Below are positions 1 to 9,075 of a stretch of DNA of 64,000 nucleotides, one piece after another; positions within the stretch are counted from its first letter, which is position 1; every line of letters starts with the position of its first letter. The notes beneath the pieces are model-generated. The model saw nothing but the letters and a program-made list of their open reading frames with translations, was not told the DNA's origin and did no database searches. This DNA comes from Mesorhizobium sp. WSM4313 (lineage in GTDB: Bacteria > Pseudomonadota > Alphaproteobacteria > Rhizobiales > Rhizobiaceae): NCBI RefSeq assembly GCF_002294725.1, contig NZ_NSFT01000018.1, positions 1-64,000 on the forward strand, in the 5' to 3' direction. Made by a program: the position numbers and the translations under genes.

Positions 1-580
1 TAGTTCTGCATTATCATGTCCACGCCTCTTCCTGTGGTGCGGGGTCTGCTTGGAACAGCCCCGTGCAACTGTTCAGGTTGATGGTTCACCGGTGGGAAGG
101 GACCGAGCCATGCCACGGCCTGTCCGAGAGGACGACCAGGATTCATTCGGTCTCCTTCCCACTTCAACCATACACCAGAACCAACACACAGGATGTTCCG
201 GTCTTGTCCAGATAAGGTGGCTGCTCCTGTTCTGAGCCCCCGAAGTGGATTACATGCGCGAGCGCCGAAACTCCGCCTCGGGTGAGTGATCGCTCATTGG
301 TAAATGGCGGGCCTCGGATCATTCGATGGAAGCGCTACACGGCTGGCGGTCGCTCGAAGAAATGGCCGCAAAGGGTTTATAGGGAAGTTCTCAACCGACA
401 GCAGTCTGCATGGCTGCTCCAAAGAAGTGGTGGATTGGACGAATAGACACGGTTCGGGGCCATTGAACTCGCCCGGCGATCTGTTAAAATTTTTCGACTG
501 CCCGTCGAAGAGAGGAACTTACAGAAGCGCCATTCGAATTTGCCGGATTTTTAATCAGTTGAAGTTGAGGGATTCAACAT
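1..580. other. No supportable gene at the left edge
   Basis: Several short open frames exist here, but none has a good ribosome binding site, recognisable domain or protein-like composition. The last 15-20 bases carry a GAGGG-type ribosome binding site that belongs to the gene starting at 581. I see no RNA gene or repeat. Confidence 0.4.
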
Positions 581-886
581 ATGAGCACCGCAGAGATTGC
601 TCTTGGCTTTTCGCTCAGCGAGGCCCGGATCGGAACGGTTGATGGCGGAGAATCTGGACTTTTAGTGTGGAAATTCGGCCAGTTGGTCGCAGTTCTTACT
701 CAGCTCGATGAGGAAGTCTACTCCACGAAGGGAAAGTGGTTTCTCGAGACAGGTTTCGGGCTGCTGACCGGGCAGCACAGGAGTTTCGACACAATCGACG
801 AAGCCGTGCGTTGGGTGGCCGAGCACACGTTCTCGAACCACGATCGCACTGCAGATCGATCGGTCGTGTTTGCGGCCGGAAGGTAG
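581..886 (+). CDS. Hypothetical 101-aa protein
   Basis: This is a small soluble protein of unknown function. The ATG is preceded by a GAGGG ribosome binding site about 10 bases upstream. The composition is ordinary, with alternating hydrophobic and polar stretches and a C-terminal helix-like segment (DTIDEAVRWVAEHTF, about residues 70-84), and there is no signal peptide or membrane segment. It ends 58 bases before the stop of the convergent LuxR-type gene. I do not recognise a family, and the neighbours give no functional hint beyond proximity to the polysaccharide locus. Confidence 0.5.
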   Translation: MSTAEIALGFSLSEARIGTVDGGESGLLVWKFGQLVAVLTQLDEEVYSTKGKWFLETGFGLLTGQHRSFDTIDEAVRWVAEHTFSNHDRTADRSVVFAAGR

Positions 887-943
887 TCGGATTGAGATCC
901 CACGAAGGCGGCTCGTCGAAAACCCGTTATGGTCGCCCTCTTC

Positions 944-1723
944 TTATTGGTTTCGCTCTTCAGCCAGATTTCCTTCTGCGAAAAGATCGTTAACCTTGTA
1001 TGCGACTTCGGTGCGATTGGTCGCCTTCAGCTTTCTCATGATGTTTCGGATGTGTACCTTTACCGTGCTTTCGCGCAGGTTGAGTTCGTAAGCTATGATC
1101 TTGTTCGCTTTGCCACGACGGAGCGCCTCGGCGACCTCGGCCTGCCTGAGGGTGAACATGTCCGTCAAAGGTTGGGCGTCGCGGCTGCCTGGATTTGTCA
1201 CTGGATTGATCAGGTGCCGAATTGACAGGATGCTGCTCGCCGGGACGAACGTGCCTCCCGCCGCTGCAAGGTTGACAGCCTCGACACAGACATCGATCCC
1301 GACCGATGTCGGAATATACCCGCGCGCGCCGCACTCGACAGCCGCCATTATCTGCGCAAGATCTTCGGTGTCGGCCAGGATCACCACAGGGACCGAGTTG
1401 AATTCGGACGAAATACGCTTGATCTCGTCTGCGACACGATTATCGGTGACCTTCTGGCCACCAAGGTTGAAGAGAATAGCCACGAGGGGAGAAGCTGATC
1501 GCTTCTTGAAGTGCCATTCTTCGATCGAACGCATGGCGATTATCGCCATGCCGATTTCGTGGTCCAGGAGGGCTGATGCCAGGCACTCGCGGTCTAGTGC
1601 CCTTTCGTCCAGGACAAGGAGGCATCCCCTTCCTTCATTTTCGTGAAGCGCTCCCATCTCCCAGGATGTAGCGACTGATCGATCAGCAGCAGTGTCACTA
1701 TGCAGTCCTATCATAGAGTTCAT
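944..1723 (-). CDS. LuxR-family regulator with degenerate receiver domain
   Basis: This is a two-domain DNA-binding regulator. The N-terminal half has the order of a response-regulator receiver, but the strand that normally ends in the phospho-acceptor Asp reads AILFNLGG, so Asn appears to replace Asp. The C-terminal domain is a NarL/FixJ-type helix-turn-helix (FTLRQAEVAEALRRGKANK, then ESTVKVHIRNIMRKL). The frame stays open upstream to 1789. I prefer the ATG at 1723, with a purine-rich GGGGATG stretch before it; 1657 is another candidate. It is the left-hand member of a pair of similar regulators flanking the polysaccharide locus, the other being at 29829-30638. Phosphorylation-independent control of polysaccharide genes is an inference from position and the missing Asp. 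Confidence 0.8.
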   Translation of the reverse strand: MNSMIGLHSDTAADRSVATSWEMGALHENEGRGCLLVLDERALDRECLASALLDHEIGMAIIAMRSIEEWHFKKRSASPLVAILFNLGGQKVTDNRVADEIKRISSEFNSVPVVILADTEDLAQIMAAVECGARGYIPTSVGIDVCVEAVNLAAAGGTFVPASSILSIRHLINPVTNPGSRDAQPLTDMFTLRQAEVAEALRRGKANKIIAYELNLRESTVKVHIRNIMRKLKATNRTEVAYKVNDLFAEGNLAEERNQ

Positions 1724-2162
1724 GACGCATCCCCAACTTTTGCCTCGCAGTCCGCCTTCGCGGCGGCCAAATACGGCACCTCGTTCCAATTTTTTGACAG
1801 TGGTTTTTCCCTCGTAAAGGATTCAGGCCCGACTGCTCCAACATTTTAGTTTTCGAGCTGTTTCTTCACCCGGCCCCTAACGAGAACAGCCTGCACAGCT
1901 TACGACTTTCATATAAGCAGGCGCTAACATGGATCAATTTGGCACATAATTTCTAAGCCACTGCCTGCGGTGGCCAAAGTCGCTATGCGCCTCCAGCCTC
2001 CCGGATGGTGGCTAACCGAATGCGTCCGAATTTCCAAATGGACGTTTTCATGACCACGAGCGAGGCTCTTAGCGAAACCCCTGATTCCCGCTCGGGAAGA
2101 CCCAGTTCCTTACCATTGGCTGAGGATCATAACGCGAACGAAATGAATAAGTTAAGCCAGAA
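1724..2162. other. Intergenic region between two regulators
   Basis: This is a relatively AT-rich gap between the LuxR-type gene and the convergent end of the Crp-like gene. It should contain the LuxR promoter. The string TTTGGCACATAAT near 1938-1950 resembles half of a sigma-54 promoter, but the -12 GC element is missing. No gene is supportable. Confidence 0.4.
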
Positions 2163-2861
2163 CTATAAACCATACCTGAGATACTCGTTGTCGAATCCAG
2201 CCATTTTGACCAGTTTCTTGCGGTCGATCAGTTGCACATGGCCAGCCTTGAAAGAGAGGAGGTCGTCGGCGCGGAGTTCCCGCAGTGTGCGGTTAACATG
2301 AACAGCGGTTAGCCCGAGAATGTCGGCCAGATCATGCTGGGTGAGGGGACAATCGTATCGTCCCTGGGCAGACATGCCAGCAATGGAGAGTCTCTCCTCC
2401 AGTTCAAGAAAGAAGTGGGCTGTGCGGGTCATCGCATTTCGCCGCCCGATATTCGCTAGATGCTCTGCCAAGATCGCGTTCAGGCGGCCTAAGGAACAAG
2501 CAATCTCTTTCGCCAACAAGCCTCCCGCAAAGATCGCGTCAGTCAGTTCCTTCCTGGAAACGTCAAAAACGGCTAACTCGGTTATGGCCGATAGTGAAGC
2601 GTAGCGGGGGCCTTCTACGAAACGGAAGCCGACAATGTCCCCCCGAACTGGAGTGTCAACGATCTGCCGTCCACCATTAGGCAGATCGCGATAGAGCAGT
2701 GCCCAACCCGATTTTACGATGAATAGTCTGTCGTCTTCGTCGCCTTGGTGGCATACAATTGAATGAGGTTTGTAGCTTTTTGCGACAACGCCAAGAAAGC
2801 CGTTCCTTTCCGGTCCCGCCCGAACGGGATGCGAATGCATGAACTGCAGCAGCGTCTGCAT
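2163..2861 (-). CDS. Crp/Fnr-family transcriptional regulator
   Basis: This 232-aa protein has an N-terminal cyclic-nucleotide-binding-type beta barrel (about residues 30-125) and a C-terminal winged helix (DLADILGLTAVHVNRTLREL, about residues 175-194). The recognition helix reads HVNR rather than the TVSR/ETVSR of FixK, Fnr or NnrR, so it should not read TTGAT-N4-ATCAA sites. There is no N-terminal Cys cluster, so it is not an Fe-S Fnr. The ATG at 2861 is preceded by a GGAGGAG tract, slightly distant. It stands alone upstream of the polysaccharide genes, and a paralogue with the same kind of recognition helix lies at 38619-39338. The ligand is unknown. Confidence 0.85.
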   Translation of the reverse strand: MQTLLQFMHSHPVRAGPERNGFLGVVAKSYKPHSIVCHQGDEDDRLFIVKSGWALLYRDLPNGGRQIVDTPVRGDIVGFRFVEGPRYASLSAITELAVFDVSRKELTDAIFAGGLLAKEIACSLGRLNAILAEHLANIGRRNAMTRTAHFFLELEERLSIAGMSAQGRYDCPLTQHDLADILGLTAVHVNRTLRELRADDLLSFKAGHVQLIDRKKLVKMAGFDNEYLRYGL

Positions 2862-3751
2862 GTAAGGCCGAGCTCTCCTCCCGTTCCCTTACGCGACATC
2901 ATCTGCGTCTGGGCGAGACAACACTTCGACAAGCAGGGAGCAATCAAGTTCGTCAGCGGACAAAGCTTGCCGCCCAGCTTTAAGCAAATTAGCCATGCGA
3001 AGCGACTTCAACCTAGCCGTTTTAGCGGCGCGGTCGGCGCTCAGCCTCTGTGATCTCCTTTACGAACCGATCGGTTCGTTCATATGCCAATACATCAGTC
3101 AGATCTCGTTGAGTTGTTCAGAGAAACGTGTCGCAGTTCCCCCTCGCTCGAGGGCAGGGTTCAACAGGCGCCAGCAAATGTCGCCCTTCATTGTGATGAA
3201 GGTGGGCAAACGCAACGGCGCTGACCCGACTTGCTATGGCACGCTTTCCCCCCTTCTCGCGTCACCTCTTGATCTCCATCCTTTTCGGCAAAGCATCTGC
3301 TTTGCAGCTCCTGGTCGTTGACCGCGACGATTGATGCTGTCGCCTCTAGCTCGGCCGATCTGGGCGATAGACGGTCGCTCTGATGCCAGGCGCAGTGGTG
3401 CGGCGGCCGGTCGGATGATGCCGCCGAGGATTTGGCGCCGCTCCTCCGTGTCGACACCGCGCACATCGTGCCCGTCAAGTTAGAGTGTCCAAGGCGACGG
3501 AATATTGATCTTACGGACGCCTGTTGATGGCGATCTCAGAGCTCGGCCGGTCGCGATCGCCCTCGCCCCGTGTGTCGTATGCAGCAGTGCAGTTTCGCTC
3601 ATTGAATGAGTTTGCGTCCATGAGCGATAATCCAAAAGGAGTGCCTACAAAGGGATCATTGTGCCGTTAGCGGTCAAGGCTCAAGGTGGCGTCTTGCTCG
3701 CTGCCCTATCAATCCGGGACCGGGTGGCCGCCAAAGTGAAAGCCACACGCC
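2862..3751. other. Intergenic region with a ligase remnant
   Basis: No intact gene is visible. The segment around 3290-3560 holds a decayed ATP-dependent DNA ligase fragment, listed separately. The last 150 bases should hold the promoter of the ExoF-like gene, but I cannot assign -35/-10 elements with confidence. Confidence 0.4.
3290..3560 (-). pseudogene. Degenerate LigD-type DNA ligase fragment
   Basis: Reading the minus strand, VALDTLT is followed after a one-base frame change by LDGHDVRGVDTEERRQILGG and then PLRLAS. This resembles the part of ATP-dependent (NHEJ-type) DNA ligases around FDLLxLDGxDLRxxxLEERR. The adenylation-motif Lys, the C-terminal OB fold and any start codon are missing, so it is not functional. 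A second, better-preserved fragment of the same family lies at 34125-34796. The assignment rests on motif resemblance only. Confidence 0.4.
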
Positions 3752-5653
3752 ATGGCCATCGATGCAAAACGTAATTCCGAACCCGTCGCACCTCAGGCGT
3801 CTCGCGGTAAGGGGCAGGGAGCGAACGCGATCCTTCTTGTTGTCTTTGGGCTCTGCGGGCTCGCCGTGTTGGTCGGTGCAGCGCTCAGAAACTTGGATGC
3901 CGGCGAGGCCGTCTCCGCAGCCGTGGTGAAGAAAGCGGAGGCTGTCTCCATTGCCGTGGTGCAGACGACCGAGGCCGCCTCCGCAGCCGTGGCGCAGAAA
4001 GCGGAGGCTGTCTCCATAGCCGTGGTGCAGTGGACCGAGGCCGCCTCCGCAGCCGTGGCGCAGAAAGCGGAGGCTGTCTCGGCAGCCATGGCGCAGAAGG
4101 CCGAGCCTATCTCCGAAGCCGTGGTGCAGAAGGTATTTTCCGTTATCGATAGCTGGCAAGATCAACCGGCTCAAGCCACGACTGAACCGTCCCCTGCCGC
4201 TGCCGCGCCCAGGCCCGATACGCCGGCCGCGGTGTTAGTCGAACGGGGCATCGTCTCTACCCCCACAGCTACTAGAGCCGTCTCTAGCGCCCGCGCAGCT
4301 GCCGATTCAGGTGCCGAGCGCCCCAATACCGTCAGCACGGCGCGAGACGTGCCGACCGGAGGTCTGTTCGCCGTCGGCGACCGGCTCAAGATCGCGTTTT
4401 ACGAGCGCGTAGACGTCGAGGAAGACAAGTGGGGGCGTGCGGCCTCGGCCTCGGCCCTGCGCGGCATCCTGCAGCGTCCGGAACTGAGCGGCGAATATAC
4501 CGTCCAGGAAGACGGCACGATTTCTGTACCTTTGCTCGGCTCCATTTCAGTCGCCAACCGGTCGGCGCAACAAGTACAGGCCGACCTGCTGGAAACCTTC
4601 GATCAATTGCTGGGCCGCAAGGGGCTGGTCAACATCCTGTCACTGGAGCGCTCGCCCATTTACGTCCTGGGGCCGGTCAAGAATTCGGGCTCGTTCAAGT
4701 ATGCGCCCGGCATGACAATCCTGCACGCCATCGCGCTGGCCGGCGGCCTCGACCCGGGCGCGAGCGAGCCGTGGCAGAAGATCGAAGCCGTGCGTGAAAC
4801 CCAGAAGCGAAGCGGGGTGATCGATGTCATGGCGAAGTTGCTCGCACGCTCGGCGGTGCTGAAGGCCGAGCGCGACAGCACGCAGCCCAAAATCCCGGCC
4901 CAGTTGCTGGAACTGGTCGGCGTGACCGAGGCTGCCAACCTCGTTCAAGAGCAGAGTGACCGGCGCGAAGCCGCCGCCATGGCCCGCAAGAACCGCGAAC
5001 GCGCGATCCTGAGCGAACTTGAGTCGGCCAAGCAGGACATAGTCGGTTACGGGCACATGGAGTCGCTCGACGAACTCGTCAAGCTGCGCCAGGAACGCGT
5101 CAACGCCATGCGTTCGCTCGTGGACCGCAATGTTCTTAGTCAGACAATGCTGGATCAGGTTCAAAGCGAGTTGTCCGACGCGGAGCAGCGTCAGCGGGAC
5201 GCCCTCAACCAGTATGCGACGGCCAAGCGACGCCTCGCCTCGCTGAAATCTCAGGCATTGCAGATCCAGGCCGACATTAGGAACGATCTGGAAACCGAGA
5301 TCGAGACCAACGAGAACCAGATCGCGGCCAATGAGAGCGAGTTGAAGGTCAGCGAAGGTGTGCTTGACACGTTGCCGGTGACTCGGGCCCAATTTGCGAA
5401 GGACCCGAACAAGGTAACCTATAAAATCGTGCGGCAATCGGCGGCCGGGCCCGTCAGCCTCGAGTCCGTCGGGATGACCCTCTTACAGCCGGGGGATCTC
5501 GTCAACATCATCGTCGACGGGAGCGAACCAGAAGAGCAGGCCGGTTCGCCGATCCCGACCTCGTCGCCGGGAGAGAGGTTGCCGGCTCGGTGCACCGTCA
5601 GCCAGATCGAGACTGGCTGCGTTGTGGCGGAGCAGGGGATCGATTCAAAGTGA
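3752..5653 (+). CDS. ExoF-like polysaccharide export protein with Ala-rich repeats
   Basis: This 633-aa protein resembles ExoF-type periplasmic polysaccharide export factors. A cytoplasmic N-terminus is followed by one membrane segment (about residues 27-46). Next comes an Ala/Val/Glu repeat region (about residues 50-127) made of 11-residue units such as AEAVSIAVVQ and TEAASAAVAQK. A Pro/Ala linker leads to a polysaccharide-export domain (FAVGDRLKIAFYERV, about residues 207-221), an SLBB-like segment (SPIYVLGPVKNSGSFKYAPG) and a long coiled coil (about residues 395-545). The repeat region makes it longer than S. meliloti ExoF. In ExoF-family proteins the export domain helps pass polymer across the periplasm. 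It is the first gene on this side of the polysaccharide locus. The ribosome binding site before the ATG is weak. Confidence 0.8.
   Translation: MAIDAKRNSEPVAPQASRGKGQGANAILLVVFGLCGLAVLVGAALRNLDAGEAVSAAVVKKAEAVSIAVVQTTEAASAAVAQKAEAVSIAVVQWTEAASAAVAQKAEAVSAAMAQKAEPISEAVVQKVFSVIDSWQDQPAQATTEPSPAAAAPRPDTPAAVLVERGIVSTPTATRAVSSARAAADSGAERPNTVSTARDVPTGGLFAVGDRLKIAFYERVDVEEDKWGRAASASALRGILQRPELSGEYTVQEDGTISVPLLGSISVANRSAQQVQADLLETFDQLLGRKGLVNILSLERSPIYVLGPVKNSGSFKYAPGMTILHAIALAGGLDPGASEPWQKIEAVRETQKRSGVIDVMAKLLARSAVLKAERDSTQPKIPAQLLELVGVTEAANLVQEQSDRREAAAMARKNRERAILSELESAKQDIVGYGHMESLDELVKLRQERVNAMRSLVDRNVLSQTMLDQVQSELSDAEQRQRDALNQYATAKRRLASLKSQALQIQADIRNDLETEIETNENQIAANESELKVSEGVLDTLPVTRAQFAKDPNKVTYKIVRQSAAGPVSLESVGMTLLQPGDLVNIIVDGSEPEEQAGSPIPTSSPGERLPARCTVSQIETGCVVAEQGIDSK
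3938..4069 (+). repeat. 66-bp tandem repeat inside the ExoF-like gene
   Basis: Two almost identical 66-base units run 3938-4003 and 4004-4069. Related partial units extend to about 3903 on the left and 4133 on the right. Each unit encodes two 11-residue Ala-rich modules. The few differences sit at TTGCC/TAGCC and ACGACC/TGGACC. The frame is preserved, so the unit number could vary between strains without breaking the gene. Confidence 0.85.
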
Positions 5654-5820
5654 TGCCTGGCAGGGGATTGGTCACCGCGGGTTTGGTCTGATGGGTAAAC
5701 TCGTTCGCGATGAAGTGGGAAGCGCGAAACCACCGCTCGCAGATAGCTTGATTGGGCCGCCCAGCGCCGCTCTGCGGGCGAGACGCGATGGCGCGTACTC
5801 GACAGGCAGGGGGCTCAGCC

Positions 5821-5982
5821 ATGACGGATCGTTATACGAAGTTTGTCCTTACCGTAATCGCCGTGTGTTTGGCCGTAATTGCCTTTCGTGAAGTTGCCTC
5901 GAGCGGCCAAGTTCATATCGCCGTCGATTGGGTTGACCCAACTGCGTTCCATGAGCCTATTAAGGTCAGGGTGCAGCAATAA
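5821..5982 (+). CDS. Small single-pass membrane protein
   Basis: This 53-aa ORF begins with ATG at 5821. The N-terminal third is a hydrophobic segment (FVLTVIAVCLAVIAF, about residues 8-22), followed by a short polar tail with the strand-like stretch VHIAVDWVD. It lies about 170 bases downstream of the ExoF-like gene on the same strand, with a G-rich stretch before the ATG. No family is recognised. Small membrane proteins of this type are common in Rhizobiales genomes, but no role can be assigned. Confidence 0.45.
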   Translation: MTDRYTKFVLTVIAVCLAVIAFREVASSGQVHIAVDWVDPTAFHEPIKVRVQQ

Positions 5983-6049
5983 ACGACGGCTACCCTGCCG
6001 GCGAGGTCGAGGGCCGGAGGCTAGTCATTGTGATTTTCACGACTTGACG

Positions 6050-6639
6050 AGACTGGTGCTGCATCTGCTGCAAGGCTGTGACCGACCGGAATCGTGGCGC
6101 TGCGTTGCCAGCGCTTGACGGGCAAGCACATCGTGCTCACCGTCGCCATTTCGCCGGCGACGTTGAGCCGGATGCTCGCACGGGCCAGACTGTCGCTGCT
6201 GAGGACCTTGAGCCGGACGAGCCGGTGCGTCGCTACGAGCGCGACGAGCCGGGCGACATGATCCACATCTCGGCCGTTTCGATTGTGTCGGCCATCACCG
6301 GCAGCCATAAGGGACAAAGCAACGCGCGAGGCATCGGCTGGGAATACGTCCACGTCTGAATAGACGACGCTTCGCCCGTCGCCTTCTCGCAGATATTGCC
6401 GGACGAAAGAAAAGAATGCGCCGTCGCCTTTCTCAAGGCAGCGGCGCACGCCTACCACGCAAGCCTTGGCGTCACCGTCAGCCGCGTAATGACCGACAAC
6501 GGCCCCTGCTGCAGGTCTAAGGCTTTCGCCAATGGATGCATCGCTACAATTGGCATCGCCCACACGGCAGCTTAAGTCCAAAACACTCATCAATCGACTC
6601 GGACTGATCAGCGACAACCAGTTGAGGCTCCACAGCTAG
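6050..6639 (+). pseudogene. IS481-family transposase remnant
   Basis: Fragments in more than one frame match the order of IS481 transposases. They are a helix-turn-helix part (CQRLTGKH, SPATLSRML), then PVRRYERDEPGDMIHI, then NARGIGWEYVHV, then the integrase-core piece VMTDNGP and the C-terminus (QWMHRYNWHRPHGS and LINRLGLISDNQLRLH). Several frameshifts and a loss between the VMTDNG region and the WHRPHG region remove part of the DDE core, so it cannot be active. It lies between the ExoF-like gene and the minus-strand polysaccharide operon and overlaps the acyltransferase stop by a few bases. I found no clear terminal inverted repeats. Confidence 0.75.
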
Positions 6640-7742
6640 CCGACGCCGCTAGGGGCTTGCGAGGTTTTGTCGGGCGGTGGTACCCGAACAACAACGGCGT
6701 CGCGTCCTTCCAGCACCCGCTCCTTCAGTTTGAGCAGCGGGGACTCCATCAGGAACCACGACACAGTCGGAACGCAAAGGCTTAGCACGATGGCGATCAA
6801 TGCTTGAGCCCAAGGGGGGATGGTTCCGAACCGCTCGACCACCGCGCTCGACTGAAAAATCTTGAGGAAAAACACGTGCGTCAGGTAGATGCTATAAGAG
6901 ATCTTGCCGACGAAGCGAACGAACCTGAAGCCGCTGAACCATGCGAGCGTGCCTGGCAGCTCTGCATCGGCCTTTACCACTAGCCATGCGAAAAAAATTC
7001 CGACCGTTAGATTGAAAGTGAGGTGACGCAGGACGCCATTGCCCGCGACGTACCAAGCGACGCACTGGAACGCGAGGCACATCAAGCCAGCCCACCACCA
7101 GTCGGGACCGGCTCGGAGCCGGCGCCCTTCCCTCGATGCGGCATAGGACAGGGCACCGATCAGCACACCAACCCCGAGGATCTCGAATTTGCCGAAGATC
7201 GAGAGTTCGAAGGCAAACCGGTCGACCGGGGTGGCCAGAACCAATATACGCAGCAGGAACCCGGTGCAGACGAAGAATACCGCCACGCGCATGGCATTGC
7301 GACCGGACAGCAGAATCAGCATCGGCAGCAACATGTAGAATTGCTCCTCCACGGCGAGGGACCAGAACACCAGGAGTGGGCCTCCGGTCGCGGCGAGGTA
7401 ATTGCTCGTGTAGGTGAGATGCCAGAGAAAGAAGTCGTGAACGTCTGGCACGCTCAGCATGAACAGTACCAGCAGGGTCAGATAGTAGGCCGGCATCAAC
7501 CGAACCGCCCGGCCAATGTAGAACCGGCGGAGGACTTCGCCCGCAGGCGCTTGCTCCAATCTGAACAGCAAGTTCCGCGTGATCAGGAAGCCGCTAAGAA
7601 CGAAGAACAATTGGACCCCCAGGGCTCCCGCTCCGATGGGGAAATGCGCTCTGACCCACGGGCCGCCGAAGTGCTCTATGCCAACAAGGCCGATCGCGAT
7701 GGCGCGCAGGCCATCGAGTTGCGGTCGATAACCTTGGGCCAT
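6636..7742 (-). CDS. Acyltransferase 3 family membrane protein
   Basis: This 368-aa polytopic inner-membrane acyltransferase of the OafA/ExoZ type probably adds acetyl or similar groups to a sugar precursor or polymer. It starts with the family signature YRPQLDGLRAIAIGLVGIEH, where the His is the catalytic candidate, continues with FFVLSGFLIT and about ten membrane segments, and ends in a short basic tail. The frame is open to 7808, but the ATG at 7742 places the signature at residue 5 and leaves 13 bases to the upstream flippase stop. It is the last gene of the minus-strand operon. Acyl donor and target are not deducible from sequence. Confidence 0.88.
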   Translation of the reverse strand: MAQGYRPQLDGLRAIAIGLVGIEHFGGPWVRAHFPIGAGALGVQLFFVLSGFLITRNLLFRLEQAPAGEVLRRFYIGRAVRLMPAYYLTLLVLFMLSVPDVHDFFLWHLTYTSNYLAATGGPLLVFWSLAVEEQFYMLLPMLILLSGRNAMRVAVFFVCTGFLLRILVLATPVDRFAFELSIFGKFEILGVGVLIGALSYAASREGRRLRAGPDWWWAGLMCLAFQCVAWYVAGNGVLRHLTFNLTVGIFFAWLVVKADAELPGTLAWFSGFRFVRFVGKISYSIYLTHVFFLKIFQSSAVVERFGTIPPWAQALIAIVLSLCVPTVSWFLMESPLLKLKERVLEGRDAVVVRVPPPDKTSQAPSGVG

Positions 7743-7755
7743 GACCAGTATCTCC

Positions 7756-9075
7756 TCAAGTCTGGAGCGGCGAGGCGGACGGCTCTTCGTGCACAGGGCC
7801 GGTGGCAAAATCCTGTTTCATCGCCAAGGCCAAGCTCAGGGTCGCACACACGCCCTCGATACTGAGGGCGAGCGTCCAACCCACGACCAGGCCTTGAAGT
7901 CCATCAAGCCTCGCGCCCATGACCACGAAGCACAGCTCCAGCAGACCGCCAAGCGCGAACCAGCGAGATGCCTTGCGCATCCTGTCACCCAGCCGCGCCA
8001 AGGTGCAGGCATGAAATTTGAGCGTTGATCCCAGCAAGCTAAAGCCTAGGAAGCGCAGGCTCGAACTGGCGATTTTCGGATAGGCCGGATTGAAGAGCGC
8101 AAGGATCTCCTGCGAATAGGTAAAGACGAAGGCGGCGCAGACGAGCGAGAAGAGCAATGACGTCGTGAGCGATACAGTGATGTTGTGCCTGAATTGTTTC
8201 GGGCTTGCTCTGATCACTGGGAACAGGACCGTGGTCATGGTTGCGGGCAGCAACGAGGCCATGGAGACCAGCATCCACAACGGCACGAAGGCGGCATTGA
8301 TGGACGGCGACAGCAGAACCAGTACGAGGTAGGGCATGATGACGCTCGGGGCTTGCACGGTCACATCTAGCGCGTAGTGGTCGAAGACCTTGCGTCGGAG
8401 GGTATGGAGCAGCTGGAAATCGGGGGGGCCAACGAGGCGACGCGCACCCCCACGGGTCAAGAGATCGGCGCCGATCCAGGACGCCAGCAGGCCGGCCACC
8501 CAGGTCATAAGAATCGTGGCATTGGAGGCGTAGCCGGCGGCGGCCGCGGCGCCGATCAGCATCAGCTTGAACGTTGAGAACAGCACTTGCCGGATCATTC
8601 TCCCGGTGCTGCGCAGGCTGCCTAGGAACGCCTGATCGCCCACGAAGCTGAGTACGGTCAGGGCGCAGCCGAGGACGAACGCAGCGTCAATCGGCCTTGT
8701 CGGGCTGTTGCGGGACGCCTCCCCCAAGACAAACAGCAAGGCCAAGCCGACCGCCAGCGCTACCCCAACGCACGCTGCCGCGGCCACGAGGCCGCGCTCC
8801 CTGCCGGGATGCCGGACGATTTCGCCTATCAGCAGCGTCCCGAGCCCGGCCTCCCCCAGCAGACCGACGAACCCCATCACGGACAGGAGGGCGGCGGCGT
8901 TGCCGATCACCTCCGGCGGAAACAGCCGGGCGGCGAGCCACCAATAGACAAACCCAAGACCTGCCATTGCTATCGTTCCGATCGCCAGAGCGCCGGAATT
9001 CGTGACGAGCGTGGTGCTGTCCTGAAGCGCCCGTCGCACGCTGATGATCGCTGTCTCGGCGAGGTCTACCGGCAT
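7756..9075 (-). CDS. Oligosaccharide flippase (Wzx-like)
   Basis: This 439-aa membrane protein of the MATE/MOP exporter type has about 12 hydrophobic segments beginning at residue 27 and a typical N-terminal pattern (GFVYWWLAARLFPPEVIGNAAAL). Such proteins flip undecaprenyl-linked repeat units across the inner membrane. Its start overlaps the stop of the upstream GT4 gene by 10 bases and its stop is 13 bases from the acyltransferase start, so translation is probably coupled within the operon. The substrate would be the unit assembled by the neighbouring transferases. Confidence 0.85.
   Translation of the reverse strand: MPVDLAETAIISVRRALQDSTTLVTNSGALAIGTIAMAGLGFVYWWLAARLFPPEVIGNAAALLSVMGFVGLLGEAGLGTLLIGEIVRHPGRERGLVAAAACVGVALAVGLALLFVLGEASRNSPTRPIDAAFVLGCALTVLSFVGDQAFLGSLRSTGRMIRQVLFSTFKLMLIGAAAAAGYASNATILMTWVAGLLASWIGADLLTRGGARRLVGPPDFQLLHTLRRKVFDHYALDVTVQAPSVIMPYLVLVLLSPSINAAFVPLWMLVSMASLLPATMTTVLFPVIRASPKQFRHNITVSLTTSLLFSLVCAAFVFTYSQEILALFNPAYPKIASSSLRFLGFSLLGSTLKFHACTLARLGDRMRKASRWFALGGLLELCFVVMGARLDGLQGLVVGWTLALSIEGVCATLSLALAMKQDFATGPVHEEPSASPLQT

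Noticed and set aside
1936..1955. Sigma-54 promoter (TGGCAC)
   Set aside because: The -12 TTGC element is absent at the required spacing.
3903..4133. CRISPR-like repeated DNA
   Set aside because: The units are directly adjacent without spacers, keep the reading frame and lie within a coding gene. I saw no CRISPR array anywhere in the window.
3674..4174. Minus-strand Gly/His-rich repeat protein
   Set aside because: The repeats are the complement of the Ala-rich repeats in the ExoF-like gene, which has the real domains.
4640..5437. 265-aa minus-strand frame inside the ExoF-like gene
   Set aside because: It is a shadow of the coiled-coil region of the sense gene, without a ribosome site or family.
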